Of a DNA stretch of 64,000 bases, positions 25,635 through 33,616 are shown piece after piece. This DNA is from Rothia mucilaginosa ATCC 25296. Lineage in GTDB: Bacteria > Actinomycetota > Actinomycetes > Actinomycetales > Micrococcaceae. A model generated the notes under the pieces. That model was given only the letters and a program-made list of their open reading frames with translations. It searched no databases and was not told the origin of the DNA. Position 1 is the stretch's first letter, and every line of letters starts with the position of its first letter. The stretch lies in NCBI RefSeq assembly GCF_000175615.1, contig NZ_ACVO01000015.1, positions 62,001 through 126,000 on the forward strand, written 5' to 3'. Made by a program: the position numbers and the translations under genes.

Positions 25635-27308
25635 TTAGGGAACCAGGAAGGACAGAACGTTGGTCTGCAGGAAGACCAGGACGCAGACGACCACGAGCAT
25701 ACCGAAGGACCAGGGAACAACAGCCTTGAGGATGTCGGATTCCTTACCTTCCATGTCCACAGAGGTAGCAGCAATAGCCAGCGACTGCGGGGAGATCATC
25801 TTACCGACCACACCACCGGTGGTGTTAGCAGCCAGCATGAGCTCGGGGGTTGCGCCGTGGATACCTGCGTGCTGCAGGTTCTCAGCAGCAGACACCTGCA
25901 GCTTGGAGAACAGTGCGTTCGCACTGGTGTCCGAACCGGTCACAGCGGTACCGATCCAGCCCAGAGCCGGTGCGAGGAACGCGTAGACGGTGCCCAGGCC
26001 TGCCAGGAAGGTACCCATAGCGATGGTCTGACCGGAGAAGTTCATGACGTATGCCAGTGCCAGAACCGAAGCAATGGTCAGGATGGACCAACGCATGCGG
26101 TAGACAACGGAACCGAACTCGGTGAAGATTGCCGGGAACTTGAAGGCGTAGCGGCCCTTCTCGTTGAAGAAGAAGTAGACGACAGCAACAACCAGACCGG
26201 AGATAATCAGCAGGGTGCCGGGGTTGGACATCCACGCGAAGTTGTAGACAGCGTCCTTGACAGGCTTGCCGTCAGCGGTGACGAGGCGGGAGCTCAGAGC
26301 CTGGATATCAATCTTGATGACGAAGCTCTTCAGCCATGCCTTCAGGCCAGCGTGCAGGTTAGCAACACCGAAGATTGCAACGACGATGACGTAGGGCAGC
26401 AGTGCCATCCAGACGCGAACGGCGGGCAGAGCTTCCTTCTCTTCAGCCTGTGCGGGCAGGCCGTAGCGTTCACGAACGCCTGCGACGCCGCGGGGCTTCC
26501 AGAACTGCAGGAAGACAACAGCAACACCCATGGAGACGATGCAAGCAACAACGTCGGTCAGGTTGTATGCGGGGGTAGCAGCGGTGACCCACTGTGCAAT
26601 TGCGAAGGAGACACCGATGATCAGTGCGGGCAGCCATGCGTCCTTCAGACCCTTCATACCGTCAAGGATGACGAGCAGGATGAGCGGAACGAGCATTGCC
26701 AGGAACGGAGCCTGGTGACCAACGATGGTTGCGATAACGTGTGCGTCCTTGCCGCCAACGTCACCTGCGGTGGTAATCGGGACAGCAACCGCGCCGAATG
26801 CCACGGGGGCGGTGTTAGCGAGCAGAACGGTAATAGCAGCCTTGAGGGGCTTGACGCCCAGGGCGAGAATCATGGTTGCGGTAATTGCAACGGGAGCGCC
26901 GAAGCCAGCCAGTGCCTCGAGCAGACCGCCGAAGCAGAATGCGATGAGGATAGCCTGGATGCGCAGGTCGCCGCCGCCGAGGCGGTCGAAGACGCGGCGC
27001 AGGTCTTCAAAGCGGCCGGAGAGAACGGTGAGCTGGTAGAACCAGATTGCACCGAGGATAACCCAGCAGATGACCAGGCCGTAGATGCCACCGCGGACGG
27101 CGCTCAGACCGGCGAGGTCAGCGGGCATGTGGAAGCCCAGCGCTGCTACGAGGATGGATGCTGCCAGTGCCACGAGTGCGGACCAGTGAGCGCGTGCCTT
27201 AACGCCCAGTAGCATCACAAAGAAGGTGAGGAGGGGAATGGTTGCCACGAGCGCGCTGAGGCCGAGGCTACCTCCCACTGCATTGGTTACAGCGGTATAA
27301 GTTTCCAC
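25635..27308 (-). CDS. lldP: L-lactate permease
   Basis: 557 residues, about 13 membrane helices, LctP family secondary transporter importing L-lactate (and probably glycolate) with protons. Family stretches: LGAIWFYQLTVLSGRF, FCFGGLLEALAGFGAPVAIT, LLANTAPVAFGAVAVPI, ALGWIGTAVTGSDTSANALF, LMLAANTTGGVVGKMISPQS. GTG start with AAAGGAG five bases upstream. Two operators lie 35 and 92 bases upstream. Divergent from lutABC, which oxidises the imported lactate. Confidence 0.95.
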   Translation of the reverse strand: METYTAVTNAVGGSLGLSALVATIPLLTFFVMLLGVKARAHWSALVALAASILVAALGFHMPADLAGLSAVRGGIYGLVICWVILGAIWFYQLTVLSGRFEDLRRVFDRLGGGDLRIQAILIAFCFGGLLEALAGFGAPVAITATMILALGVKPLKAAITVLLANTAPVAFGAVAVPITTAGDVGGKDAHVIATIVGHQAPFLAMLVPLILLVILDGMKGLKDAWLPALIIGVSFAIAQWVTAATPAYNLTDVVACIVSMGVAVVFLQFWKPRGVAGVRERYGLPAQAEEKEALPAVRVWMALLPYVIVVAIFGVANLHAGLKAWLKSFVIKIDIQALSSRLVTADGKPVKDAVYNFAWMSNPGTLLIISGLVVAVVYFFFNEKGRYAFKFPAIFTEFGSVVYRMRWSILTIASVLALAYVMNFSGQTIAMGTFLAGLGTVYAFLAPALGWIGTAVTGSDTSANALFSKLQVSAAENLQHAGIHGATPELMLAANTTGGVVGKMISPQSLAIAATSVDMEGKESDILKAVVPWSFGMLVVVCVLVFLQTNVLSFLVP

Positions 27309-27342
27309 TGGAACTCCTTTGGTTCAGGGTGTGTTTTGTGTG

Positions 27343-27353
27343 TGGTCAGACCA
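27343..27353. promoter_or_regulatory. Operator palindrome 1, TGGTCAGACCA
   Basis: Perfect odd palindrome matching the TNGTNNNACNA form reported for LldR-type FCD regulators. Lies 35 bases upstream of the lldP start codon. Confidence 0.8.
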
Positions 27354-27399
27354 TAGATAATTCTGTGGGGAACGAGTCATTGTTCCCTGCACGGGGATG

Positions 27400-27410
27400 T
27401 GGTCAGACCA
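27400..27410. promoter_or_regulatory. Operator palindrome 2, TGGTCAGACCA
   Basis: Identical to operator 1, 57 bases away. Between them lies another inverted repeat, GGGAAC-N8-GTTCCC (27368-27387). The paired arrangement suggests cooperative binding or looping. Confidence 0.8.
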
Positions 27411-28150
27411 TTGATCGCATGTTTAGAAGAGTACCGGATAATGTGGTGTTTCACCAAAAGTGACCTGACTCATTTTCACAGCTAAGGGGTGCTTGGTGGG
27501 GTTGAGCCCTGTGAATTTACCGAAATATTGCGACTCTGACAGTTAATGCCAGCTTCTGAAACTCAGATATTTCTGAGGGCGTAATGAAATGGGTGTATGA
27601 GTGATTGGCTTATCCAGTAAGAAATCTCCAACTGTGGGCACATTCCCGAAAAGAATGTTGTGTTAAAGAGGAATCACCCCACGAAACAATCATTAATGCT
27701 TCAGAAAGGCGGATTTCTAGGGGGTTTAGCTACCGAAGATGTGCGTTTGATAAATGTTCAATAAATAAAGAGGCATAGGGGATAGGGTGAGGCTGAAAAC
27801 TAGATGAGGTCATATATACCGGAAGGTAGGGAAATATACCTTAAGGTCAGGTTGACCTAACCGGTTATTTAACAAGGAAAGTATGTGCTATTCCAACTAG
27901 AGAAAAGCCGCCCAACGGTGTTAAATGGCTAGGAAGATAAAAGACATCACCACGGTTTCTGATCCCACCGCATCCCACCTCCACTTGGGGCGCGCACATT
28001 AGCCGGAACCATCCGGCCCAGCTTCCCCGACTCAATACATCTGAGTCGCTTCTTTGGAAGACCGAACTTGTTCGGACTGTGCCCCGCCTGCCCCAGACGC
28101 AGGCGGTGAGACCGAGAAACTCTGAACACAGAGGAAAGGACGGACAAGTC
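27411..28150. promoter_or_regulatory. Long lutA upstream region with palindrome and stem-rich leader
   Basis: No gene is evident in 740 bases. AGGTCA-N3-TGACCT at 27844-27858 is a perfect inverted repeat and candidate operator; AAGGTA/TACCTT arms lie just upstream. Nearer to lutA are several stems: CGACTC/GAGTCG (28028-28048), CCGAAC/GTTCGG (28062-28075) and CCGCCTGC/GCAGGCGG (28084-28106), which would fold in the mRNA leader. No further copy of TGGTCAGACCA was found here. Confidence 0.5.
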
Positions 28151-28945
28151 ATGCGCATTGCACTCTTCTCCACGTGCATCGTTGACGGCATGTACCCCCG
28201 CGTAGCACGCGCCACCGTCGAAATTCTTGAGCGCCTGGGCCACGAGGTTGTCTTCCCCCCGAACCAGACCTGCTGCTCTCAGATGCACGTCAACTCCGGC
28301 TACTTCGATGACGGTTACGAAGTCATCAAGAACCACGTTGAAGCTTTCGACTCCTGGGACTGGGACGTAGCTGTTGCGCCCTCCGGCTCCTGCGTTGCTT
28401 CCCTGCGTCACCAGCAGGCAATGGTCGCACGTAGCCGCGGCGACGAAGCGCTGGCTCTGAAGGCAGAGCAGATCGCTTCCCGCACCTTCGAGCTCTCCCA
28501 GCTGCTGATCGACATCCTCGGTATCACCAACGCTGCTGAGCAGCTCGGTTCCTACTTCCCCGAGCACGTCACCTACCACAGCTCCTGCCACGGTATGCGT
28601 ATGCTCGGCCTGGGCACCCGCCAGCAGGACCTGCTCCGTACCGTCGAAGGCATCAAGTACACCCAGCTCGAGGGCATGGACCAGTGCTGTGGCTTCGGTG
28701 GTACCTTCTCCTTCAAGAACGCTGACGTCTCCGGCGCAATGGTCAACGACAAGGCAGACAACGTTGAAGCAACCGGCGCGTCCGTCTGCAGCGGTGGCGA
28801 CTGCTCCTGCCTGATGAACATCGGCGGTGCGCTGATGCGTCGCGGCTCGGACGTTCAGACCATCCACTTCGCTGAGATCCTCGCATCCACCAAGGAAAAC
28901 CCGCTCAAGATCAACTCCGAGCGTGTTGAGCTCTCGATCGGCTAA
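28151..28945 (+). CDS. lutA: Lactate utilization protein A (Fe-S/CCG-domain subunit)
   Basis: 264 residues from ATG 28151 (GGAAAGGA upstream). Two cysteine-rich CCG domains: NQTCCSQMHVNSGY with PSGSCVASLRH, and YHSSCHGMRML with QCCGFGGTFSFKN followed by GGDCSCLMNIGG. These bind an Fe-S cluster as in LutA/LldE and the heterodisulfide reductase family. With LutB and LutC it forms a membrane-associated complex oxidising L-lactate to pyruvate. First gene of lutABC. Confidence 0.95.
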   Translation: MRIALFSTCIVDGMYPRVARATVEILERLGHEVVFPPNQTCCSQMHVNSGYFDDGYEVIKNHVEAFDSWDWDVAVAPSGSCVASLRHQQAMVARSRGDEALALKAEQIASRTFELSQLLIDILGITNAAEQLGSYFPEHVTYHSSCHGMRMLGLGTRQQDLLRTVEGIKYTQLEGMDQCCGFGGTFSFKNADVSGAMVNDKADNVEATGASVCSGGDCSCLMNIGGALMRRGSDVQTIHFAEILASTKENPLKINSERVELSIG

Positions 28946-28961
28946 GGAAAGATAAGACCTC

Positions 28962-30590
28962 ATGACCGCTATTCAGCTTGGTATGCCCAAGGTCGTTCAC
29001 TACGGCGAGGGCAACATTTTCGAAGAAACCCCCTTCCCCAAGTACGCGAAGGAAGAGCTCAAGAACGAGCAGCTACGCGCCAACCTGCGCTTCGTGACCC
29101 ACGCGATTCGTAACAAGCGCGCACGCGTCACCGCAGAGGTGCCCGACTGGCAGGACCTGCGTAACACCGGTGAGTCCGTCAAGAACTACGTTCTGGCGAA
29201 CCTGCCCGAGCTGCTCGAACAGTTCGAGCGTAACTTCACTGCCGCAGGCGGCCACGTGCACTGGGCACGCAACGCCACCGAGGCAAACCAGATTGCTCTG
29301 GACCTGATCCGCGAGCAGGGCGTGGACGAAATCATCAAGATTAAGTCCATGGCAACCGCAGAGACCGGCCTGAACGAATTCCTCGAGGAAAACGGCATCA
29401 ACGCTATTGAGACCGACCTCGCGGAAGAAATCGTCCAGCTCGGCCACGACCGCCCCTCCCACATTCTGGTGCCCGCAATTCACCGCAACCGCCGCGAAAT
29501 CCGCGACATCTTCCTGCGCGAAATTGAAGGTATTAACCCGGACATCACCGATGAGCCGGCAGAACTGGCAGAGGCATCGCGTAACCGTCTGCGTAACAAG
29601 TTCCTGAACACCACCGTGGCAGTCTCCGGCACCAACTTCGGTATTGCTGAGACCGGTACCCTGACCATCGTGGAGTCCGAAGGTAACGGCCGTATGTGCC
29701 TGACCCTGCCCGACACCCTCATTACCTTCATGGGTATTGAGAAGATTCTGCCCACCTTCCAGGACTACGAGGCATTCCTGCAGTTGCTGCCCCGTTCCTC
29801 CACCGGTGAGCGCATGAACCCCTACACCTCCATGTGGACCGGTGTGACCCCCGGTGACGGCCCGCAGAACATGCACGTCATCCTCATCGACAACGGCCGT
29901 ACCGCCGTTCTGTCCGACGAACTGGGTCGCCAGGCACTGCGTTGCATCCGTTGCTCCGCTTGCATGAACGTGTGCCCCGTGTACGAGCGCGCAGGTGGTC
30001 ACGCCTACGGCTCCACCTACCCGGGCCCCATCGGCGCGATTCTGTCCCCGCAGCTCTCCGGTATCGAGGCAGCAGAGAACAACTCCCTGCCGTACGCATC
30101 CTCCCTCTGCGGCGCATGCTACGAGGTCTGCCCCGTGAAGATTAACTTCCCCGAGGTCCTCGTGCACCTGCGCGCTAAGGACGTCGAGTCCAAGCACGCT
30201 ATCCGCGAGTTCGAGGGTAACAAGAAGGCTCCCTTCTCGCAGATGGACGGCATGATGCTCGGTGCGAAGAAGCTCTTCACCTCCGGCAAGATGATGTCGA
30301 TTGCAGAGCGTGGTCTGCCCATGTCCCGCCTCATCAGCGGCCGCAAGCACAGGATCACCGCTGTTCCCGGTATCGTCGGCGGCTGGACCGCTTACCGCGA
30401 CATCCCCGAGCCTCCCAAGGAATCCTTCCGCAACTGGTGGAAGAAGGAGAAGGGTCAGGCTCCGGCACGCGATAACGCTCAGCGCGTTGACATTCAGGCC
30501 CTCATCGAGGCTAACAAGGGTAAGGCAGCTGAAGCGGCTGCAAACGCTAAGGCTGCTCAGGAAGCCCGTGAAGCTAAGGAGAACAACTAA
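28962..30590 (+). CDS. lutB: Lactate utilization protein B (Fe-S protein with LUD domain)
   Basis: 542 residues. An N-terminal LUD domain (about 60-300; IIKIKSMATAETGLNEFLE, ETDLAEEIVQLG, VSGTNFGIAETGTL) is followed by two 4Fe-4S motifs, CIRCSACMNVCP and CGACYEVCP, and an Ala/Lys-rich C-terminal helix. Electron-transfer subunit of the lactate oxidation complex. Starts 16 bases after lutA, and its stop overlaps the lutC start as TAATG. Confidence 0.96.
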   Translation: MTAIQLGMPKVVHYGEGNIFEETPFPKYAKEELKNEQLRANLRFVTHAIRNKRARVTAEVPDWQDLRNTGESVKNYVLANLPELLEQFERNFTAAGGHVHWARNATEANQIALDLIREQGVDEIIKIKSMATAETGLNEFLEENGINAIETDLAEEIVQLGHDRPSHILVPAIHRNRREIRDIFLREIEGINPDITDEPAELAEASRNRLRNKFLNTTVAVSGTNFGIAETGTLTIVESEGNGRMCLTLPDTLITFMGIEKILPTFQDYEAFLQLLPRSSTGERMNPYTSMWTGVTPGDGPQNMHVILIDNGRTAVLSDELGRQALRCIRCSACMNVCPVYERAGGHAYGSTYPGPIGAILSPQLSGIEAAENNSLPYASSLCGACYEVCPVKINFPEVLVHLRAKDVESKHAIREFEGNKKAPFSQMDGMMLGAKKLFTSGKMMSIAERGLPMSRLISGRKHRITAVPGIVGGWTAYRDIPEPPKESFRNWWKKEKGQAPARDNAQRVDIQALIEANKGKAAEAAANAKAAQEAREAKENN

Positions 30591-31234
30591 TGTCCTCTGC
30601 TAAGGAAGATATCCTCGCACGTATCCGCTCGTCCCTGGCTGACGCACCCGTCGCCCCCGAGCCCGTACGTAACTACCGCCGCGTCAGCGAGCTGAACGAA
30701 GAGCAGACCATTGAGATGCTCGTCGACCGCCTCATTGACTACAAGGCAAACGTGTTCCACGCGAACAAGGAGAACATCTCCGAGATCATCGCAGAACGCC
30801 TGGGTGAAAAGTCCACCTACGTGGTTCCCGAGGGCCTGAACATGGAGTGGTTGCCGGCTGACACCGCTGACCGCAAGCGCGTTACCGACTCCGGTAGCAC
30901 CCTCAAGCCCGGATGCCTGTCCCTGAAGGAACTGGACGCAGTTGACGCTGTGGTGACCGGTTCGACCGTCTCCTGCGCAGAGACCGGCACGATCTTCTTG
31001 AACACCAACCCCGATGAGGGTCGCCGCGCCATCACCCTGGTGCCCGACCACCACATCTGCGTGGTGCCCCGTTCCACCGTGGTGGAGCTGGTTCCCGAGT
31101 CGATCGAGCGTATCACCTACACCCGCCCCGTGACCATGATTTCCGGTCCGTCGGCAACCAGTGATATCGAGCTGATCCGCGTGGAGGGCGTGCACGGCCC
31201 CCGTACCCTGGACGTCATCATCTACGACGCCTAA
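30590..31234 (+). CDS. lutC: Lactate utilization protein C (LUD domain)
   Basis: 214 residues. A helical N-terminus then a LUD domain with VVTGSTVSCAETGTIFL, LVPDHHICVVP and ISGPSATSDIELIRVEGVHGPRTLDV, the conserved LutC C-terminus. Third subunit of the lactate-oxidising complex, translationally coupled to lutB and closed by the terminator at 31261. Confidence 0.95.
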   Translation: MSSAKEDILARIRSSLADAPVAPEPVRNYRRVSELNEEQTIEMLVDRLIDYKANVFHANKENISEIIAERLGEKSTYVVPEGLNMEWLPADTADRKRVTDSGSTLKPGCLSLKELDAVDAVVTGSTVSCAETGTIFLNTNPDEGRRAITLVPDHHICVVPRSTVVELVPESIERITYTRPVTMISGPSATSDIELIRVEGVHGPRTLDVIIYDA

Positions 31235-31260
31235 GGTAAAGCGCCAGAAGGTAAACCTCT

Positions 31261-31303
31261 AAAGAAACCGCCCGAGAGCTAAGGCTCCCGGGCGGTTTCT
31301 TTA
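31261..31303. terminator. Terminator after lutABC
   Basis: AAAGAAACCGCCCG pairs with CGGGCGGTTTCTTT around a GAG/CTC inner stem. Works for both strands. Confidence 0.92.
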
Positions 31304-31448
31304 TGCCCTCTCGGCTTCTGCATCTTTCAGAGCAGTAAGAGCGGCGGAGAAGACAAGCGAACGGTGGCGGGCCCATGTTTCCCGCCACCGTTTGTGCTTT
31401 ATAGGGTGGTGTATCGACGGTTAGCGTCGTAGCGCCCCGTGAGGGTGC

Positions 31449-33008
31449 TTAGGCGCGTGCGTCGAAGTGCTGCAGACCGGAGTCCTCACGGCTACCGCCC
31501 TGGCCATCGCCAACATCGTGGTAGTCCTTGATCCACTCGATCTTCTGAACCCACTTGACCATCTTGTAGCCGTGCATGGAGTCCGCACGCAGACGGAGCG
31601 GGCCACCGTACACATCCGGCAGGGGCTTGTCGTTCATGCCCCACGCCAGGATAGTCTCATCTTCCATTGCCATGGAGATGTCCAGGCACTCGTAGTAGGG
31701 TTCGGTCGGGCGGCCGTCGTAGGTGTGGCCCACGTGGCCGAAGGAGGTCACCATAACGTAGCGTGCCTCGTCGGTCTTCTCGACCAGTGCGAGAACGTCG
31801 CGCAGGCGCACGCCCTCCCACTTGGCGATGCCGGTCCAACCCTGCATGCAGGTGTGCATGGTGATGTTGACTTCCTTGCCCAGCTGCTTGAGCTCGTCAA
31901 TGCTCAGGGACTTGGATTCCTTCACCAGGCCGCCCAGCTCGAGGCGGTAGTCAACGAACTCGTGCTCCTTCAGGCGGTTCCACTCGGTGCTCTCACGCTC
32001 TGTCGGCGGGCGAGTGTTAACCCAGTGGAAGGGCGAGATGTCGGCATCGGTGAAGGTCTTCTTCTGCACCTGACGGGAGGTGATACGGTCCAGCAGGACG
32101 TTACGAATCGGCTGGGTCAGACCCCAAATGAAGGTCTGGGTGAATCGCAGGTCGCGCAGGGACCAGTACGAAGCGAAAATCCACAGAGCCACAGCGAAGA
32201 CAATGCCGCCAATGAGCATGGTGACTGCCTGAGCGAACTGTGCTGCGTCGACCTCGTTGTAGGGCTTGTTCAGCATCATGTGGGCGATGTTGTACTGGGG
32301 GTGAACCACGAACACCAGCGCCACGTGAATGACGGTGAAGACGCAGTAGAACGCCATGCCCAGGAAGTGGATGGAACGTGCGGTCTGGCGGTTACGGAAG
32401 AGGCGCACGTAGCCGGGGAAGCGGCCGCAGAATGCCGGGCTCATAATCGGGCCGGTTGCAATCATCAGCGGTGCCACGATGAACACCACAGTGAAGTACA
32501 TAATCTGCTGCAGAGCGTCGTACGGCTGGAAATGCTCAATCGAGGGAATCTGGAAGCCAGCGTAAATCTGGATGGATTCCCACGCCTGCGGGATGATGTC
32601 CCAGCTGGTCGGGACGATGCGGCGCCACTGACCGGTCAGGAACAGCAGGGAGACATATACCAGACCGTTAACAATCCAGATGACGGTCACCAGCGCGTGC
32701 CATGCGCGGCCCAGACCAATCTGGGCTTTACCGGGCAGAGAAATCAGGGGAGACAGGGTGCGCTGGTCATCGCGCGCAGTAAATGCGCCGGGGGTGGTAG
32801 GGACCTTGTCCTTGGTGAACTTAATCCACTCAGAACCCGGGGTGCAGTGGTTGTTCCAGTACAGGCGGGGGTGAGAGGCGAGAACTTCCCAACCTGAACG
32901 AATCAGGAAGCCCATCATAATGAAGTTGATGAAGTGCGTAATTCGGAGCCAGGCCGGGAAGTCCAGCTCTACGCCACCAGTGCTCGCGGTGAGGAGTAGT
33001 TGGTGCAT
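31449..33008 (-). CDS. Cytochrome b561-type membrane domain fused to a molybdopterin oxidoreductase domain
   Basis: 519 residues from ATG 33008 (GAAGGAAATATC before it). The N-terminal half has five hydrophobic helices (about 20-42, 102-126, 168-190, 213-236, 262-283) with His residues suited to haem b (THFINF, RAWHAL, SIHFLG, VIHVAL). From about 325 a sulfite-oxidase/MsrP-like Moco domain follows: Cys387 in TMHTCMQGWTG is the expected Mo ligand, then WEGVRLRDVL, VTSFGHVGHTYDGRP, ECLDISMAMED and the VYGGPLRLRADSMHGYKMVKWVQKIE region, here broken as VYGGPLRLR and YKMVKWVQKI. It resembles MsrP and MsrQ functions joined in one chain. Substrate unknown (methionine sulfoxide, sulfite or other). 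Confidence 0.85.
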   Translation of the reverse strand: MHQLLLTASTGGVELDFPAWLRITHFINFIMMGFLIRSGWEVLASHPRLYWNNHCTPGSEWIKFTKDKVPTTPGAFTARDDQRTLSPLISLPGKAQIGLGRAWHALVTVIWIVNGLVYVSLLFLTGQWRRIVPTSWDIIPQAWESIQIYAGFQIPSIEHFQPYDALQQIMYFTVVFIVAPLMIATGPIMSPAFCGRFPGYVRLFRNRQTARSIHFLGMAFYCVFTVIHVALVFVVHPQYNIAHMMLNKPYNEVDAAQFAQAVTMLIGGIVFAVALWIFASYWSLRDLRFTQTFIWGLTQPIRNVLLDRITSRQVQKKTFTDADISPFHWVNTRPPTERESTEWNRLKEHEFVDYRLELGGLVKESKSLSIDELKQLGKEVNITMHTCMQGWTGIAKWEGVRLRDVLALVEKTDEARYVMVTSFGHVGHTYDGRPTEPYYECLDISMAMEDETILAWGMNDKPLPDVYGGPLRLRADSMHGYKMVKWVQKIEWIKDYHDVGDGQGGSREDSGLQHFDARA

Positions 33009-33080
33009 GATATTTCCTTCGGAAATGACTGTGTGTGCAGACAATCGTTAGGATTCAGTGCGAGGCCTTGAGATGCGAAG

Positions 33081-33107
33081 TTAGAAATAGTTACCTTTCT
33101 GAACCAT
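33081..33107 (-). CDS. Possible 8-residue leader peptide (MVQKGNYF)
   Basis: An ATG with an excellent GGAGGAGG ribosome-binding site opens a frame of 8 codons ending in TAA, about 73 bases upstream of the molybdo-enzyme start. The ribosome-binding site is stronger than that of the enzyme itself. It directly follows the structured leader at 33127-33206. It may regulate downstream translation or transcription; coding is not proven. Confidence 0.4.
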   Translation of the reverse strand: MVQKGNYF

Positions 33108-33126
33108 ATGATCCTCCTCCATGGTT

Positions 33127-33206
33127 GGGAGCCGCCGGGGGTATCGTCGCGGATACTCCCGAAAGGGGCGCCTCCCGTGTGTGAGATGGGAGGTGCGCCA
33201 GCTCCC
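33127..33206 (-). ncRNA. Candidate structured cis-regulatory RNA (three-way junction) in the molybdo-enzyme leader
   Basis: A closing stem (33127-33132 with 33201-33206, GGGAGC/GCTCCC) encloses two hairpins: a 9-pair stem 33137-33145 with 33152-33160, and CCTCCC/GGGAGG 33171-33176 with 33188-33193, extended by GCG/CGC. The GGAGGAGG ribosome-binding site of the mini-ORF begins a few bases after the closing stem. I do not recognise a known riboswitch class. Confidence 0.45.
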
Positions 33207-33404
33207 GCTGGGGCGGAAGCGACTCTGTGTATGTATGTTGGTTTATGTGTGTTTTAGGGAAATTCCCTGTCCGCTTTCAATTTTATAGGACAAAGTGTCA
33301 GTCGTGAAAGCTAAGACACGTCATGTTCTGTAATATTTGCATAAAAAATCCGAATTTAAGGAAGATTCTCATCTTTCCGCGGTTTATAGGGTCTTTCGGG
33401 TGCA

Positions 33405-33446
33405 AAAAACCCACCGCAGCCTCAAGAGGGGATGCGGTGGGTTTTG
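33405..33446. terminator. Terminator between the leader region and the antiporter gene
   Basis: AAAACCCACCGCA pairs with TGCGGTGGGTTTT. On the minus strand it lies downstream of the antiporter gene's direction of travel only by read-through from 33617, so it most likely terminates the antiporter transcript. The rest of 33207-33616 is AT-rich and shows no gene. Confidence 0.75.
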
Positions 33447-33616
33447 ATTCTATATGTGGGATGCATGTTGGTTTGCAGGGCTTTAACTGCCTGGTATTGT
33501 GTGGTTTTATAAATTCAATCCCACATAAGGTTGCGGTGACTGTAAGCGAGATTCTCACTCAAACCGGTTTGTAACCCGACCTTGAAACGCCGAAGGCAAC
33601 CGTACCGTAGCCGCTG

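Noticed and set aside
25623..27212. Open frame opposite lldP (529 codons)
   Set aside because: Gln/Asp/Cys-rich nonsense composition expected from the complement of membrane-protein codons.
33323..33574. 83-codon frame in the antiporter downstream region
   Set aside because: Runs through the terminator at 33405-33446 and has no ribosome-binding site.
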